Below, one piece after another: positions 36,716 through 47,480 of a stretch of 64,000 bases of DNA; positions within the stretch are counted from its first letter, which is position 1, and every line of letters starts with the position of its first letter. The notes beneath the pieces are model-generated. The model was not told the origin of the DNA, ran no database searches, and saw only the letters and a program-made list of their open reading frames with translations. Source of the DNA: Endozoicomonas ascidiicola. Lineage in GTDB: Bacteria; Pseudomonadota; Gammaproteobacteria; Pseudomonadales; Endozoicomonadaceae. The position numbers and the translations under genes are program-made. The DNA lies in contig NZ_LUTV01000006.1 in NCBI RefSeq assembly GCF_001646945.1, positions 30,972 through 94,971 on the forward strand. The letters are read 5' to 3'.

Positions 36716-36931
36716 CGTCATCCTCGCGAAGGCGGGGATCCATTGACAACGATGGGTTCCCGCCTTCGAGGTTGTCGCAAAAGCTCTGGTTCCCATGCTT
36801 TTATGCCCTTTGGGTATTGCGTGGGAACCCATACATCTATCTCTTTGAAAATTAAGAGGTATGCATTCCCACGCGGAGCATGGGAACGAGAAGTATGGGG
36901 TTTTGCGACAGCCTCCTTCGCGGGAATGACG
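36716..36931. repeat. Outer inverted repeat (CGTCATCCTCGCGAAGG type) interrupted by another element
   Basis: It begins CGTCATCCTCGCGAAGG at 36716 and ends with the inverse TTCGCGGGAATGACG at 36931. Inside, GGCGGGGATCCAT and ATGGGTTCCCGCC are also inverse. A second repeat family (36768-36915) sits in its right part, so insertion of one into the other is likely. Confidence 0.7.
36768..36915. mobile_element. 148-bp MITE-like element ending GAGGYTGTCGCAAAA
   Basis: Ends GAGGTTGTCGCAAAA (from 36768) and TTTTGCGACAGCCTC (to 36915) are inverse with one mismatch. Inside are the TTCCCATGC...GCGTGGGAA and GGTATGCATTCCCACGC...GCATGGGAACGAG arms shared with the repeat cluster at 2638-2904. There is no ORF. 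Confidence 0.75.
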
Positions 36932-37058
36932 GCACTTTCTTCCCTTCTACTCCCCTTAACAAGCACCGTCTATATTTCAACCATTGAAAAGCGACTGCCT
37001 AAAACGATAGGATGCATTCGACGTTTATAAAAAATACGATAATAATGGAAATCCTATA

Positions 37059-37640
37059 ATGTTTCGGTCTCTGCTTTGTCTGCTCCCCCTTTTGTTTATC
37101 ACCAGCGCCCATGCACAATGGCAACTGGAGAAGAAGCAGTCGAAGTTTTATTTCACGTTTATCAAAGCATCCTCAGTCGGCACCGTCGGGAGGTTTGAAT
37201 CTTTTGATGCCCAGGTATCCAAAGAAGACGGCAAAGCAAGCCTGACCATTGACCTTGCCAGCTTGAATACGGATATTGAAAAACGGGATAACCGCCTGAG
37301 AAATGTTTTCTTTAACGTTACCAAGAACCCAACTGCAAATGTGGAGATTCACCTTGGCCAAAACATTTTCCAACGCCTCAGTGTTGGTCATTCAGAAAAT
37401 GAAAGGGTGTCGGCAAAGGTAACCTTGAATGGCAAAACCAGACGTTTAAGAGAAAACGTCAACGTTACCATGCTTGATCAAGACACGGTATTGGTTACTA
37501 ACACCAAACCAGTACTGTTGAATGTGGAAGACTTTGGTCTTTTATCCGGTATTCAGGCCCTGATCGATCTTGCAGGCGTAAAAAGCATATCAACGTCTGT
37601 TCCCATCACCTTCAAATTACTGTTTAAGAAAAATCAGTAA
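37059..37640 (+). CDS. YceI-family periplasmic protein
   Basis: 193 residues. The signal peptide MFRSLLCLLPLLFITSAHA is cleaved before QWQLE. The remainder fits the YceI-like lipocalin-type barrel: SKFYFTFIKASSVGTVGRFESFDAQVS, IDLASLNTDIEKRDNRLRNVFFNV and the C-terminal GVKSISTSVPITFKL. YceI proteins bind isoprenoid-type lipids and are linked to base or osmotic stress; the ligand here is unknown. It converges with yhdP, with stops 18 bp apart. Confidence 0.85.
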   Translation: MFRSLLCLLPLLFITSAHAQWQLEKKQSKFYFTFIKASSVGTVGRFESFDAQVSKEDGKASLTIDLASLNTDIEKRDNRLRNVFFNVTKNPTANVEIHLGQNIFQRLSVGHSENERVSAKVTLNGKTRRLRENVNVTMLDQDTVLVTNTKPVLLNVEDFGLLSGIQALIDLAGVKSISTSVPITFKLLFKKNQ

Positions 37641-37658
37641 AGCGGGGTATTCAGCAGG

Positions 37659-40600
37659 CTATTTGAGAGCCTGCTCCGTCTCCTGACTCTTTCTTGGCTT
37701 ATTGGTAAATAAACCGTCCAGTGTCATATTCGGATCATCGAACGAGCCTTTGATCCGATACCTGATGCTGGCCAGCTGATCCACCTGCTTGCCCAGCAGC
37801 TTATCAGCAAGATAAATAATGCCTGCTACCTGTGGTGCTGTGCCCATTAATACGCTGAGAATCGGAAGGTTCGACGACACCGGCAATGTTACAACCAGGC
37901 TGAGATCAAGCGTCTCTTGACGTGTATCAACCGTGCCATCCAGCTTAAAGTTGGATGATGGCCCTTCCAGCTCCATGGGTGAGTTAAAGGTAATGACACC
38001 TCGATTAAACTTAAGGTTGGCCTTTAATTTATCGAAACTGACACCTGACGAATACAGATCAGAGAAATCCAACTTCAAACGCCGAGCCAGGGTTTCTGTA
38101 TTAAAGATGCCAAACAATTTCAACGCTTCTGAGGACGCATCCAGTTTCTTTAAACGCCCTTTTTTAAACACCAGATCAATATCACCCTTAAGCGAAGCCA
38201 CTCCAATGCCCGCCGGTGAACCTTCCCAGTTAAGGTTGCTGGTAATGCGACTTTCTTTCGCTTCAAGCCAGCCGGAAAAGCCCAGTGCTTTTTGCAGTTC
38301 CTGAATTTCCGGGCCTTTCAACGATGCCTGAACCCATGTTCGTTGCTCACCATTGGTTTCAATCCAGTCTGCCAGACCACTGAGTGTTAAACCCGATAGC
38401 GTGCCCTGAAGATCATTCACTTTCAGGCCATCCTGAGCATGGCGCAGTTTGAAAGCCGCTTTGGCCGGTGCTCGATCCCCAATCTGAAAATGTTGAATAT
38501 TGACATCCACATTGGGCAGGTTTGCTGGATTTACCTCAGCCAGTGGGTCTAACAATTCACGCTCATCGTCGTTTATTTTTTCAGTCGCATTACTATCCGC
38601 TTCAGCCAGGTAGAAATGATCCACATTCAGACGCCATGGTGTGGAATTCTGATTGGGAATCCAGACAAAACCTTTAGCCATTTGACTATCAAAACCAATC
38701 TGCATACCCACATGATGTTGATACGGTACCGATTGTTGTAATGAAACGGCAACATCGGAGAATTGGTTATCTCCGTAAGTCAGGGAGCCAATGCGTACAT
38801 TGTCCACTTCTACCCGGGAGGCAAGTTGTTGCTCTCCAGGCTTGCCAGGCTGCCCGGAAAACTCCTCCTTCCAGGGAAGCAGATCCAGCTGTGGCAACAA
38901 CCCGGTAATAACAAACCGGCCATCATCCGGCAGATCCGATTTTAGCGTCCCTAATTGATCATTACCCAGAGTAATCAGCGCCGATTCCGGAATAAAACCT
39001 TTCCCAATCCCCATGGCAAGTTGTCCCATATTTTCCAGAGACACGTTCAAGCTATCTCGTTCAGTGCCCTGAGTCAGTGACAGGTTAAACCATGAAGCGA
39101 CATCGGCTGACTTACCAACCGGCGCGGGCAATTCAATTTCGATACCCTTGAGATTGCTATCAATCGTCAGTGCAATGCCTTCACCATCATAATGAATATC
39201 GAGCTGGCCGTGATAGTCTGCAGCGCCTTCTAATAAACTCAACCAATCTTGATCCAGCCAGGTTTGCAAGCTGGTAACGGATATTCGGCTGGACCAATCT
39301 ATGGTCGTCAACAGAGGCGTTTGCTCATCCTCTGTAGAGTTGATAGTGGACTTCTTGATAGTGGACTTGATGATTGCCTTGACTGGCTCATCAAACAGAT
39401 TGCCAGACAACTGTTGTGAAAAGAAACCTGTCGTCGAGTTAAAGGATACATCACCCTGAATATCACTGATATGAATGCCCTGCTCAGGCAGGCCAAATTC
39501 AAAATCCGTGACCTGCGACTGGATATCAACGATCGAACTACCCAGATTATTCAGGGGTAATGACAAACCTAACTCGGCTTCCAAAGCGCCATTCAAGTGC
39601 CACTGTTCAGCAGCGCCCTGCATTAATTCATTGATGGGCGTTTTGGTCAGAAAGTGCTTCAGGGTATTACCATCGCCCTTAACCAGACCATTAATATCCA
39701 GCACCAACCCTTCGTTCAGGGGTAGCAGAGCGTGAATGTTTTTCAGTTGACCGCCGGCAGATTCCGCGTGGCTGGCAATCACCTCCACTTGATCATCATT
39801 GACAAACACGTCACCCTTAAGGCCAGTAATTACAGGCCATTCAGGTGCGTATTGAAGATCAGCATCCAGCAGATCGAAAAACAACCCCCATCGGTTATCC
39901 AGAGGACCATCGACGCCCACTAACGCGCCGTTATAGATAAAGCCACCGGAGGCGATATCGCCTTTTTTAATGGCGGTATCGAGCCAATGCACTAAACCTG
40001 CGTCCATAGGAATCAGCGCCGGTAGATATTTACCGGTATGCCGCGCATCACCATTGGTCATGCCAACGGTTAGCGCCATGTCAAGAGAATCGCCGACCTC
40101 AGCAGTTAGCGGAATATCAAGACGAAGCTGGCCTTTCAAATCGCCTTCCGGACCGGTTAATGAAAGGTCGTTGGATTTCAGAACGTACACATCATCCACA
40201 ACATCCCAATAGATTCGTCCATCTGCCGTCGTATAGTGCCAGGTTTCACGAAAGAGCTTAGGAAAGCCCAGCTGAAAATCTTCACTGTCCAAATCCAGGT
40301 AGCCTTTCAGCAAACTCATTCTCAACTGGCCGCTGACATTCCCCCCGGAAGGTGCTCCCTGCCAGGCATCAACGGAAATATTATTGAGTGTTGCGCTTAA
40401 ATCAAAATCAAAGGGCTGCCGGGAGGGAAAGATACGGAGCGCCAAATCCTGCAAATCACCTTTAGGGTTTAAGGTGTCAATCAAGTTTGTCACTCCTGCT
40501 GGCATCGGAGCAACATCCACCACCAAACGTTTCAGCAGATCAAGGTTCAGATTTTCTGTGGCAACTGTGATCGTATAATCATCCTGTCGACCACCGGTGA

Positions 40601-41636
40601 GATACCAATTATTGCTCCATTGATAATGACCGCCATCACTAAGGAAATTTTCTAAATGAACGTTGTTCAACCAGATTTGCCAATGAGTGCTCAAGTAGGA
40701 GGACTGCTGCCCCTGCATAAATAACTCGGTACTGGCCACCAGACGACTTTCGTTATTAAACCGATCCTGATAGACCAGCGAAGGCATCGATAATCCACCC
40801 TGCACCTGCCAGGCACCACCATCAAAGCGCCATTGCAAATCAGCTGCCACCACAGCACTGCGCAAGCCGTCCTCACAGCCGGACCAGAGCACGCAGAGTT
40901 GTTCAACATCCAGATCGACCGCATTGATTTTGCCTTGCCAGCGATGGAAACCCGCTTTATTAGAAGCAACCGAAAGAAATCCACTGCCGTTTATCTCCAG
41001 AGAGCCCTCTTCCACCTCAACTTTGGCTTGCAGATCTTTTTGCTCATCATCCGTGAGCACCCTCAGATAGCGACCAACAATACTTTGCTGCTCACCATCA
41101 GGGCTTTGCAGGTTCAGACGAACATTTTCAATATCCACCATGTTTTGCAAAGAAAGCCATCGCAGCAGCTTGCCATTGTTCGGTGTCGTCTTTTCGGTTC
41201 TCAAGGAGGATCCGGCGATGCTTTCAATACCGGACATAGACCAGCGAGCACCATCGCCTTTCACCAGATCAAGATAAGCGCCCTGAATCTCAAGGGCATT
41301 AAATACCAGAGAGCGATTCCACAAGGTTTCTCTGAGGTTCAGCTCCATATCAAAGCGATCAACTCGAAAACCCGCAGATTCGGCCTTTTCGCCTTGCAGC
41401 TCCAAGCCACGAAACGAAAGCAACGGTTCTCCGCCATTCCATTGAGCAACAACAGATTCCAACTGCAATTCTGCATTCAGATGCTCTTCAACCAATCGGG
41501 AAAGTTCTGGTTGAAGGTTCGGCAAACTACTGAATAAAAGCCTGCCAAGGGCAACAAAAATCACCAACAGGGTGAGCCCGGTAAACAGAAGCCTCCAGCT
41601 CCACTTCATCAGCCACATCACAATCTTATTTAACAA
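37659..41636 (-). CDS. yhdP: AsmA-like/TamB-type lipid transporter YhdP
   Basis: 1325 residues, close to E. coli YhdP (1266). One N-terminal transmembrane helix (about residues 14-31) is followed by a very long beta-rich periplasmic region of the DUF3971/AsmA type. In E. coli YhdP with TamB and YdbH carries phospholipids to the outer membrane. The C-terminal segment LSLVVTLPVSSNLPILSVLMG followed by GTAPQVAGIIYLADKLLG is a good family marker. A hairpin (AGCAGGCT/AGCCTGCT, 37653-37675) overlaps its stop. It follows rng in the same direction. Confidence 0.93.
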   Translation of the reverse strand: MLNKIVMWLMKWSWRLLFTGLTLLVIFVALGRLLFSSLPNLQPELSRLVEEHLNAELQLESVVAQWNGGEPLLSFRGLELQGEKAESAGFRVDRFDMELNLRETLWNRSLVFNALEIQGAYLDLVKGDGARWSMSGIESIAGSSLRTEKTTPNNGKLLRWLSLQNMVDIENVRLNLQSPDGEQQSIVGRYLRVLTDDEQKDLQAKVEVEEGSLEINGSGFLSVASNKAGFHRWQGKINAVDLDVEQLCVLWSGCEDGLRSAVVAADLQWRFDGGAWQVQGGLSMPSLVYQDRFNNESRLVASTELFMQGQQSSYLSTHWQIWLNNVHLENFLSDGGHYQWSNNWYLTGGRQDDYTITVATENLNLDLLKRLVVDVAPMPAGVTNLIDTLNPKGDLQDLALRIFPSRQPFDFDLSATLNNISVDAWQGAPSGGNVSGQLRMSLLKGYLDLDSEDFQLGFPKLFRETWHYTTADGRIYWDVVDDVYVLKSNDLSLTGPEGDLKGQLRLDIPLTAEVGDSLDMALTVGMTNGDARHTGKYLPALIPMDAGLVHWLDTAIKKGDIASGGFIYNGALVGVDGPLDNRWGLFFDLLDADLQYAPEWPVITGLKGDVFVNDDQVEVIASHAESAGGQLKNIHALLPLNEGLVLDINGLVKGDGNTLKHFLTKTPINELMQGAAEQWHLNGALEAELGLSLPLNNLGSSIVDIQSQVTDFEFGLPEQGIHISDIQGDVSFNSTTGFFSQQLSGNLFDEPVKAIIKSTIKKSTINSTEDEQTPLLTTIDWSSRISVTSLQTWLDQDWLSLLEGAADYHGQLDIHYDGEGIALTIDSNLKGIEIELPAPVGKSADVASWFNLSLTQGTERDSLNVSLENMGQLAMGIGKGFIPESALITLGNDQLGTLKSDLPDDGRFVITGLLPQLDLLPWKEEFSGQPGKPGEQQLASRVEVDNVRIGSLTYGDNQFSDVAVSLQQSVPYQHHVGMQIGFDSQMAKGFVWIPNQNSTPWRLNVDHFYLAEADSNATEKINDDERELLDPLAEVNPANLPNVDVNIQHFQIGDRAPAKAAFKLRHAQDGLKVNDLQGTLSGLTLSGLADWIETNGEQRTWVQASLKGPEIQELQKALGFSGWLEAKESRITSNLNWEGSPAGIGVASLKGDIDLVFKKGRLKKLDASSEALKLFGIFNTETLARRLKLDFSDLYSSGVSFDKLKANLKFNRGVITFNSPMELEGPSSNFKLDGTVDTRQETLDLSLVVTLPVSSNLPILSVLMGTAPQVAGIIYLADKLLGKQVDQLASIRYRIKGSFDDPNMTLDGLFTNKPRKSQETEQALK

Positions 41637-41727
41637 AGTGGCCCTGCCCTGAGTTAAAACGAAAACTGCCTGAGAAACAGGCAGTAGGAAAGAAACGAAT
41701 AGGTAATTTTACCGCTAGAATGACGGT

Positions 41728-43203
41728 TTATACCAGCACTACATCAAATTGCTCTTGAGTATAAATTGATTCCACCTGGAAACGAATGGGCTTCTTGATA
41801 AACTCCCCAAGGTCAGCCACGTTATTGGACTCTTCTTCCAACAAGCGATCAATGACAGCCTCAGAAGCCAGCACCATATAGCCGTCACCGTCATAGGCGC
41901 GCTCAGCCCGGAGAATTTCCCGGAAAATTTCGTAACAGACGGTTTCTGCCGACTTTAATGTGCCACGTCCCTGGCAAGTAGGACAAGATTCACAAAGCAC
42001 ATTCTCCAGGGATTCCCGGGTTCGTTTGCGAGTCATCTCCACCAGCCCCAGCTCACTGACACCGGTAAAGTTGGTTTTGGCGTGATCCTGCTCCATGGCT
42101 TTTTCAAAAGCCCGCTGCACCTGTCGCTGATGCTCCGTGTCTTCCATATCGATAAAATCGATAATAATAATACCGCCCAGATTGCGCAGACGTAGCTGAC
42201 GGGCAATCGCCACGGCCGCTTCAAGGTTGGTTTTATAAATGGTTTCTTCGAGATTTCTATGGCCAACAAAGGCGCCGGTGTTCACATCGATGGTGGTCAT
42301 GGCTTCGGTTTGATCCAAAATCAAATAACCACCGGATTTCAACTGGACTTTTCGACTTAACGCTTTGTTGATTTCATCTTCAACACCAAAGAGGTCGAAG
42401 ATCGGTCGCTCACCGGAATAGTATTCCACCCGACCATCAATTTCCGGTACCAGTTTTTTCACAAACTTTGATACTTTTTCAAATGTCTCTTTTGAATCTA
42501 CTCGAATCCGTTCGATATCAGGGTTCACCAGGTCACGCATGGTTCGCAAATGCAGAGGCAGGTCTTCATACACATTGGCCGGCGCTTTGCTTTGCTTAAT
42601 ATTTTCTTCAACCGATTCCCAGAGCCTGCGCAAAAACAGAATGTCCGCACCAATTTCATCGGCACCAATCCCTTCAGCGGCCGTTCTCAGAATAAAACCA
42701 CCCCCACAGGTTTCACCTTCTGGTGTTTTCAGGCACGACTCCACCAACTCCCGAAGCCGCTCCCGCTCTTCAACATCTTCAATTCGTAAAGAGATGCCCA
42801 CATGATTATTCTTGGGCATATGCACCAGATACCGGGCAGGAATAGAGATATGCGTGGTCAGCCTGGCACCTTTAGTACCTAGCGGATCTTTTGTGACCTG
42901 TACGACCAGAGACTGACCTTCATGAACCAATTCATAAATCGGCCGCTCCTGAACGTCGTCGTTGTGCTTTTCCTGTCGTGGCGAGATTTCACTGGCGTGA
43001 ATAAATGCCGCCCTTTCAAGACCAATATCAACAAAAGCCGCCTGCATGCCTGGCAGCACACGAACAACCTTGCCTTTGTATATGTTCCCCACAATCCCCC
43101 GACTGCGAGATCGTTCCACATAGATTTCCTGAAGTACCCCGTTCTCAACCAGAGCCACCCGAGATTCCATGGGGGTGATATTCATAAGAATTTCTTCACT
43201 CAT
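41728..43203 (-). CDS. rng: Ribonuclease G
   Basis: 491 residues. RNase G trims 16S rRNA 5' ends and cleaves some mRNAs. MSEEILMNITPMESRVALVENG is the standard N-terminus, followed by the S1 domain (GNIYKGKVVRVLPGMQAAFVDIG). The catalytic DNase-I-like region has TTIDVNTGAF and IIIIDFIDM, and the Zn-link CESCPTCQGRG joins subunits. It lies between maf and yhdP as usual. Confidence 0.97.
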   Translation of the reverse strand: MSEEILMNITPMESRVALVENGVLQEIYVERSRSRGIVGNIYKGKVVRVLPGMQAAFVDIGLERAAFIHASEISPRQEKHNDDVQERPIYELVHEGQSLVVQVTKDPLGTKGARLTTHISIPARYLVHMPKNNHVGISLRIEDVEERERLRELVESCLKTPEGETCGGGFILRTAAEGIGADEIGADILFLRRLWESVEENIKQSKAPANVYEDLPLHLRTMRDLVNPDIERIRVDSKETFEKVSKFVKKLVPEIDGRVEYYSGERPIFDLFGVEDEINKALSRKVQLKSGGYLILDQTEAMTTIDVNTGAFVGHRNLEETIYKTNLEAAVAIARQLRLRNLGGIIIIDFIDMEDTEHQRQVQRAFEKAMEQDHAKTNFTGVSELGLVEMTRKRTRESLENVLCESCPTCQGRGTLKSAETVCYEIFREILRAERAYDGDGYMVLASEAVIDRLLEEESNNVADLGEFIKKPIRFQVESIYTQEQFDVVLV

Positions 43204-43430
43204 CCCAGTCCCTCTATCCTTTTAATGCATTGACCAATATTTCCTTTCGTTCACATCGCTACAAGGACGCATTGGTCAATACACCGCCAGATGGCTGCAT
43301 ACCATTTCTGCTTTTAAAGCATGGGCTGCGCAGCTATTTTAAGCTGCAACAGTATTAGATCATAACAGCATTTCCCTACCTGTTTTTTATTCTTCAACAA
43401 TTAATTGCCTGACAATTGCCTAACAATTGC

Positions 43431-44018
43431 TTAACTGTTAGACCATACGGGCACATCGAACTCTGACAGCAGCCTTGCCGTTTCCATCAAAGGAAGGCCA
43501 ACAACCGCTGAAAAACTCCCTGCAATACTGGCCACCAACACGGCACCATAGCCCTGAATAGCGTAAGCGCCTGCCTTATCAAAAGGCTCGCCAGAGGCAA
43601 TATAGTCATTAATCAGTTGATTAGTCAGGTCATTAAAGACAACTTCTGTAGTCACCACCTCAGAAACAGCCCTTTCTCCATCAGACAAAGCAATCGAGGT
43701 CATTACCTGATGTTTCTGACCCGATAGCAGCTGCAACATTCGACGAGCGTCGTTTTCATCCTCTGGCTTACCCAGAATCTGCCCATCAAATACCACGGTT
43801 GTATCCGATGCCAGTAGTGGCCGTTTTTCCTTTTTCGAATGCAATAGCCGCTGCCATCCGGCGATGGCTTTTTCTTTAGCCATACGCAACACATAGTCAG
43901 AAGGGCGTTCTCCAGCTATTGGTGTCTCATCAATGGAGCAAACTATCTTTTGAAAAGAAACACCAATTTGCTGGAGCAATTCAGCACGTCGGGGGGATTG
44001 GGAGGCTAGATAAATCAT
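43431..44018 (-). CDS. maf: Maf-family nucleoside triphosphate pyrophosphatase (YhdE type)
   Basis: 195 residues from the ATG at 44018 (AGG six bases upstream); a GTG one codon earlier is possible. The N-terminal IYLASQSPRRAELLQQIG motif and ASDTTVVFDG are typical of Maf enzymes, which hydrolyse dTTP/UTP and modified pyrimidine nucleotides. It lies in the mreBCD-maf-rng cluster. A 227-bp gap to rng holds two ATTGNNCAAT palindromes (near 43229 and 43271). Confidence 0.94.
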   Translation of the reverse strand: MIYLASQSPRRAELLQQIGVSFQKIVCSIDETPIAGERPSDYVLRMAKEKAIAGWQRLLHSKKEKRPLLASDTTVVFDGQILGKPEDENDARRMLQLLSGQKHQVMTSIALSDGERAVSEVVTTEVVFNDLTNQLINDYIASGEPFDKAGAYAIQGYGAVLVASIAGSFSAVVGLPLMETARLLSEFDVPVWSNS

Positions 44019-44041
44019 CACAAACCTATGGGTTTACGGTA

Positions 44042-44527
44042 TCAAACAACCCGGAAATAACGTCTTAAAAAACGCAAACCGGACATCATCCACGGCCAGA
44101 TCAACGCGCTGGAAATTGAAGGCAATAAATACCAAACCGACGGAATCGTACCACCCAGGGCACTGCGCAACCACACCAGCAAGATCTGATAGAAAGCGAT
44201 CAGGAGGAACACCATAAATGCCTGTTGCCACACGGGAAACAATCTAAGCCGTCGATGCATACTGAGCACTACAAATGCCAGCACCAGCAACCCAAGAGAG
44301 CTGAGACCGAACATGCTGCCCTGAAAAACATCCAGCAACAGCCCGGTAATGAAGGCAAAGAACAAACCAAAGCGATCTGGCAATGCCAACACCCAGTAAA
44401 TCACCACAATGGGCACCCAGGCCGGGCGTATTAGAGACAACCACTCAGGTAACGGCATAATACTGAAGATGGCCGCCGCTAACAGCGTCATCCACACCAC
44501 CCAGTGGGCATTTGGCTGCTGTGTCAT
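44042..44527 (-). CDS. mreD: Rod shape-determining protein MreD
   Basis: 161 residues, nearly all hydrophobic, with five to six predicted membrane helices. MreD is the integral membrane part of the MreBCD elongasome. Its start overlaps the mreC stop by 4 bp (ATGA type). The segment GLLLDVFQGSMFGLSSLGLL is characteristic. Confidence 0.93.
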   Translation of the reverse strand: MTQQPNAHWVVWMTLLAAAIFSIMPLPEWLSLIRPAWVPIVVIYWVLALPDRFGLFFAFITGLLLDVFQGSMFGLSSLGLLVLAFVVLSMHRRLRLFPVWQQAFMVFLLIAFYQILLVWLRSALGGTIPSVWYLLPSISSALIWPWMMSGLRFLRRYFRVV

Positions 44528-45423
44528 GGTTCGTCTTCCTTACTACCCGCGCCACCAGCCTCTCGGTCGATTTTCAGATCTGGATTCAATTCCGCCATTT
44601 CTTTTATTTCCCGGAACACCAGAAGCACGACCCGGCTACGATTCACTTCCGCCAGTGGCTGCACCTTAATAGATGCGAACGCTTTTCCCGGGGTATGTTC
44701 AACTTCGGTTACCACGCCCACTGGGTATCCTTCCGGGAAGATGCCCCCCAAACCGGAGCTGGTCATCAGATCACCCACAACAAAATCTTCTGTCACCGGA
44801 ATATGCAGCAACTCCATCCGATCGGTTCTGCCAGAACCTGCAGCCACCGTCCGATATTTTGTGCGATTATTCTGAACAGGGATTTTTGCCGCCTGATCCG
44901 TCAGCATCAATACCCGGCTACTCAATGGACTGACTTCGATCACCTGGCCCATAACACCGTGAGCATCGAGAATCGCCTGGCCAGGATACACCTGATCCAT
45001 CTCGCCTTTATTGATAACCACACGATGCCGGAAAGGGTCCGGATCCACACCCACCACTTCAGCCACCAGAACCTGCTCATCCACCAGCCCGGATGAATTC
45101 AGTAATTCACGCAGCCGGATATTCTGTGCCGTCAGCGAGGCCAGTTTCTGGACTTTTTGTTCGAGAATAAGGTTTCTGGCTTTAAGGCGGGCGTTTTCCT
45201 GGAGTAAACCACTGCGAGACATGACTAATTCGGAGGCCGTACCCCAAACTCGTCCGGGCAGGTCAGCAAGAAACAAAACAGGAGTAGCAGCAACCGATAA
45301 CCATTGCCGAACCTGTTGTAAAGCCCGATAGCTGTGATCAAAAAACAACAGCCCCAGCGATAAAATAATAAGAAAAACAAATCGGGTAACCAGCGACTGG
45401 CCTTGACTGAAAATCGGTTTAAT
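44524..45423 (-). CDS. mreC: Rod shape-determining protein MreC (ATT start)
   Basis: Periplasmic scaffold of the MreBCD elongation complex. With an ATT initiator at 45423 the protein has 299 residues, begins (M)KPIFSQGQSLVTRFVF, and contains the required N-terminal membrane helix (about 14-28), then a coiled coil (LLQENARLKARNLILEQKVQKLASL) and two beta-barrels. E. coli MreC also begins MKPIFS. ATT has AAGGAG six bases upstream. An in-frame TAG lies seven codons further up with no ATG, GTG or TTG between. The first conventional start, TTG at 45348, would cut into the membrane helix. It overlaps mreD by 4 bp. Confidence 0.9.
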   Translation of the reverse strand: MKPIFSQGQSLVTRFVFLIILSLGLLFFDHSYRALQQVRQWLSVAATPVLFLADLPGRVWGTASELVMSRSGLLQENARLKARNLILEQKVQKLASLTAQNIRLRELLNSSGLVDEQVLVAEVVGVDPDPFRHRVVINKGEMDQVYPGQAILDAHGVMGQVIEVSPLSSRVLMLTDQAAKIPVQNNRTKYRTVAAGSGRTDRMELLHIPVTEDFVVGDLMTSSGLGGIFPEGYPVGVVTEVEHTPGKAFASIKVQPLAEVNRSRVVLLVFREIKEMAELNPDLKIDREAGGAGSKEDEP

Positions 45424-45508
45424 GACCTGCTCCTTACCAGGCTAGCTTACACAAAAACAGCAACACCCCAATAAGAAGCATTGCTGTTTTTAACCATTGG
45501 CGCCTGCA

Positions 45509-47142
<1,634 letters not shown>

Positions 47143-47430
47143 ATGGCCATTGATGCCTCTGAAGTCCAAAAAGTTGCCCATCTGGCAAGACTTTCTATCA
47201 GCGATGATGCCGTGGATGCAACGACCACCACCATCAGCAGCATTCTGGAACTGGTTGACCAGATGCAAGCCGTGGATACCCAGAATGTCGAACCACTGGC
47301 CAACCCTCTGGATGCAACTCAACGACTGAGAGCAGATGTCGTCTCCGAAGACAATCAGCGGGAAAAACTCCAAAGCTGCGCACCGGCTGTTGAAGACGGA
47401 CTGTTTCTGGTCCCACGGGTTATTGAATAA
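47143..47430 (+). CDS. gatC: Asp-tRNA(Asn)/Glu-tRNA(Gln) amidotransferase subunit C
   Basis: 95 residues from the ATG at 47143 (AGGAGA upstream); the longer open frame from 47071 has no site. It begins [20 protein letters not shown], the family hallmark, and contains QNVEPLANP and LRADVV. GatC wraps and stabilises GatA-GatB. It is first of the gatCAB operon; the gap to gatA is 50 bp. Confidence 0.96.
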   Translation: MAIDASEVQKVAHLARLSISDDAVDATTTTISSILELVDQMQAVDTQNVEPLANPLDATQRLRADVVSEDNQREKLQSCAPAVEDGLFLVPRVIE

Positions 47431-47480
47431 TCCGGTCACCATCCACAGCTCCTGACAACGTATTCAAGCGACCGATTCCC

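Larger units (their letters stand above)
36678..37058. other. Repeat-filled gap between the RND pump and yceI-like genes
   Basis: This 381-bp gap contains the nested repeats at 36716-36931 and about 125 bp of AT-rich DNA before the YceI-like gene. No gene or clear promoter was recognised. Confidence 0.55.
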
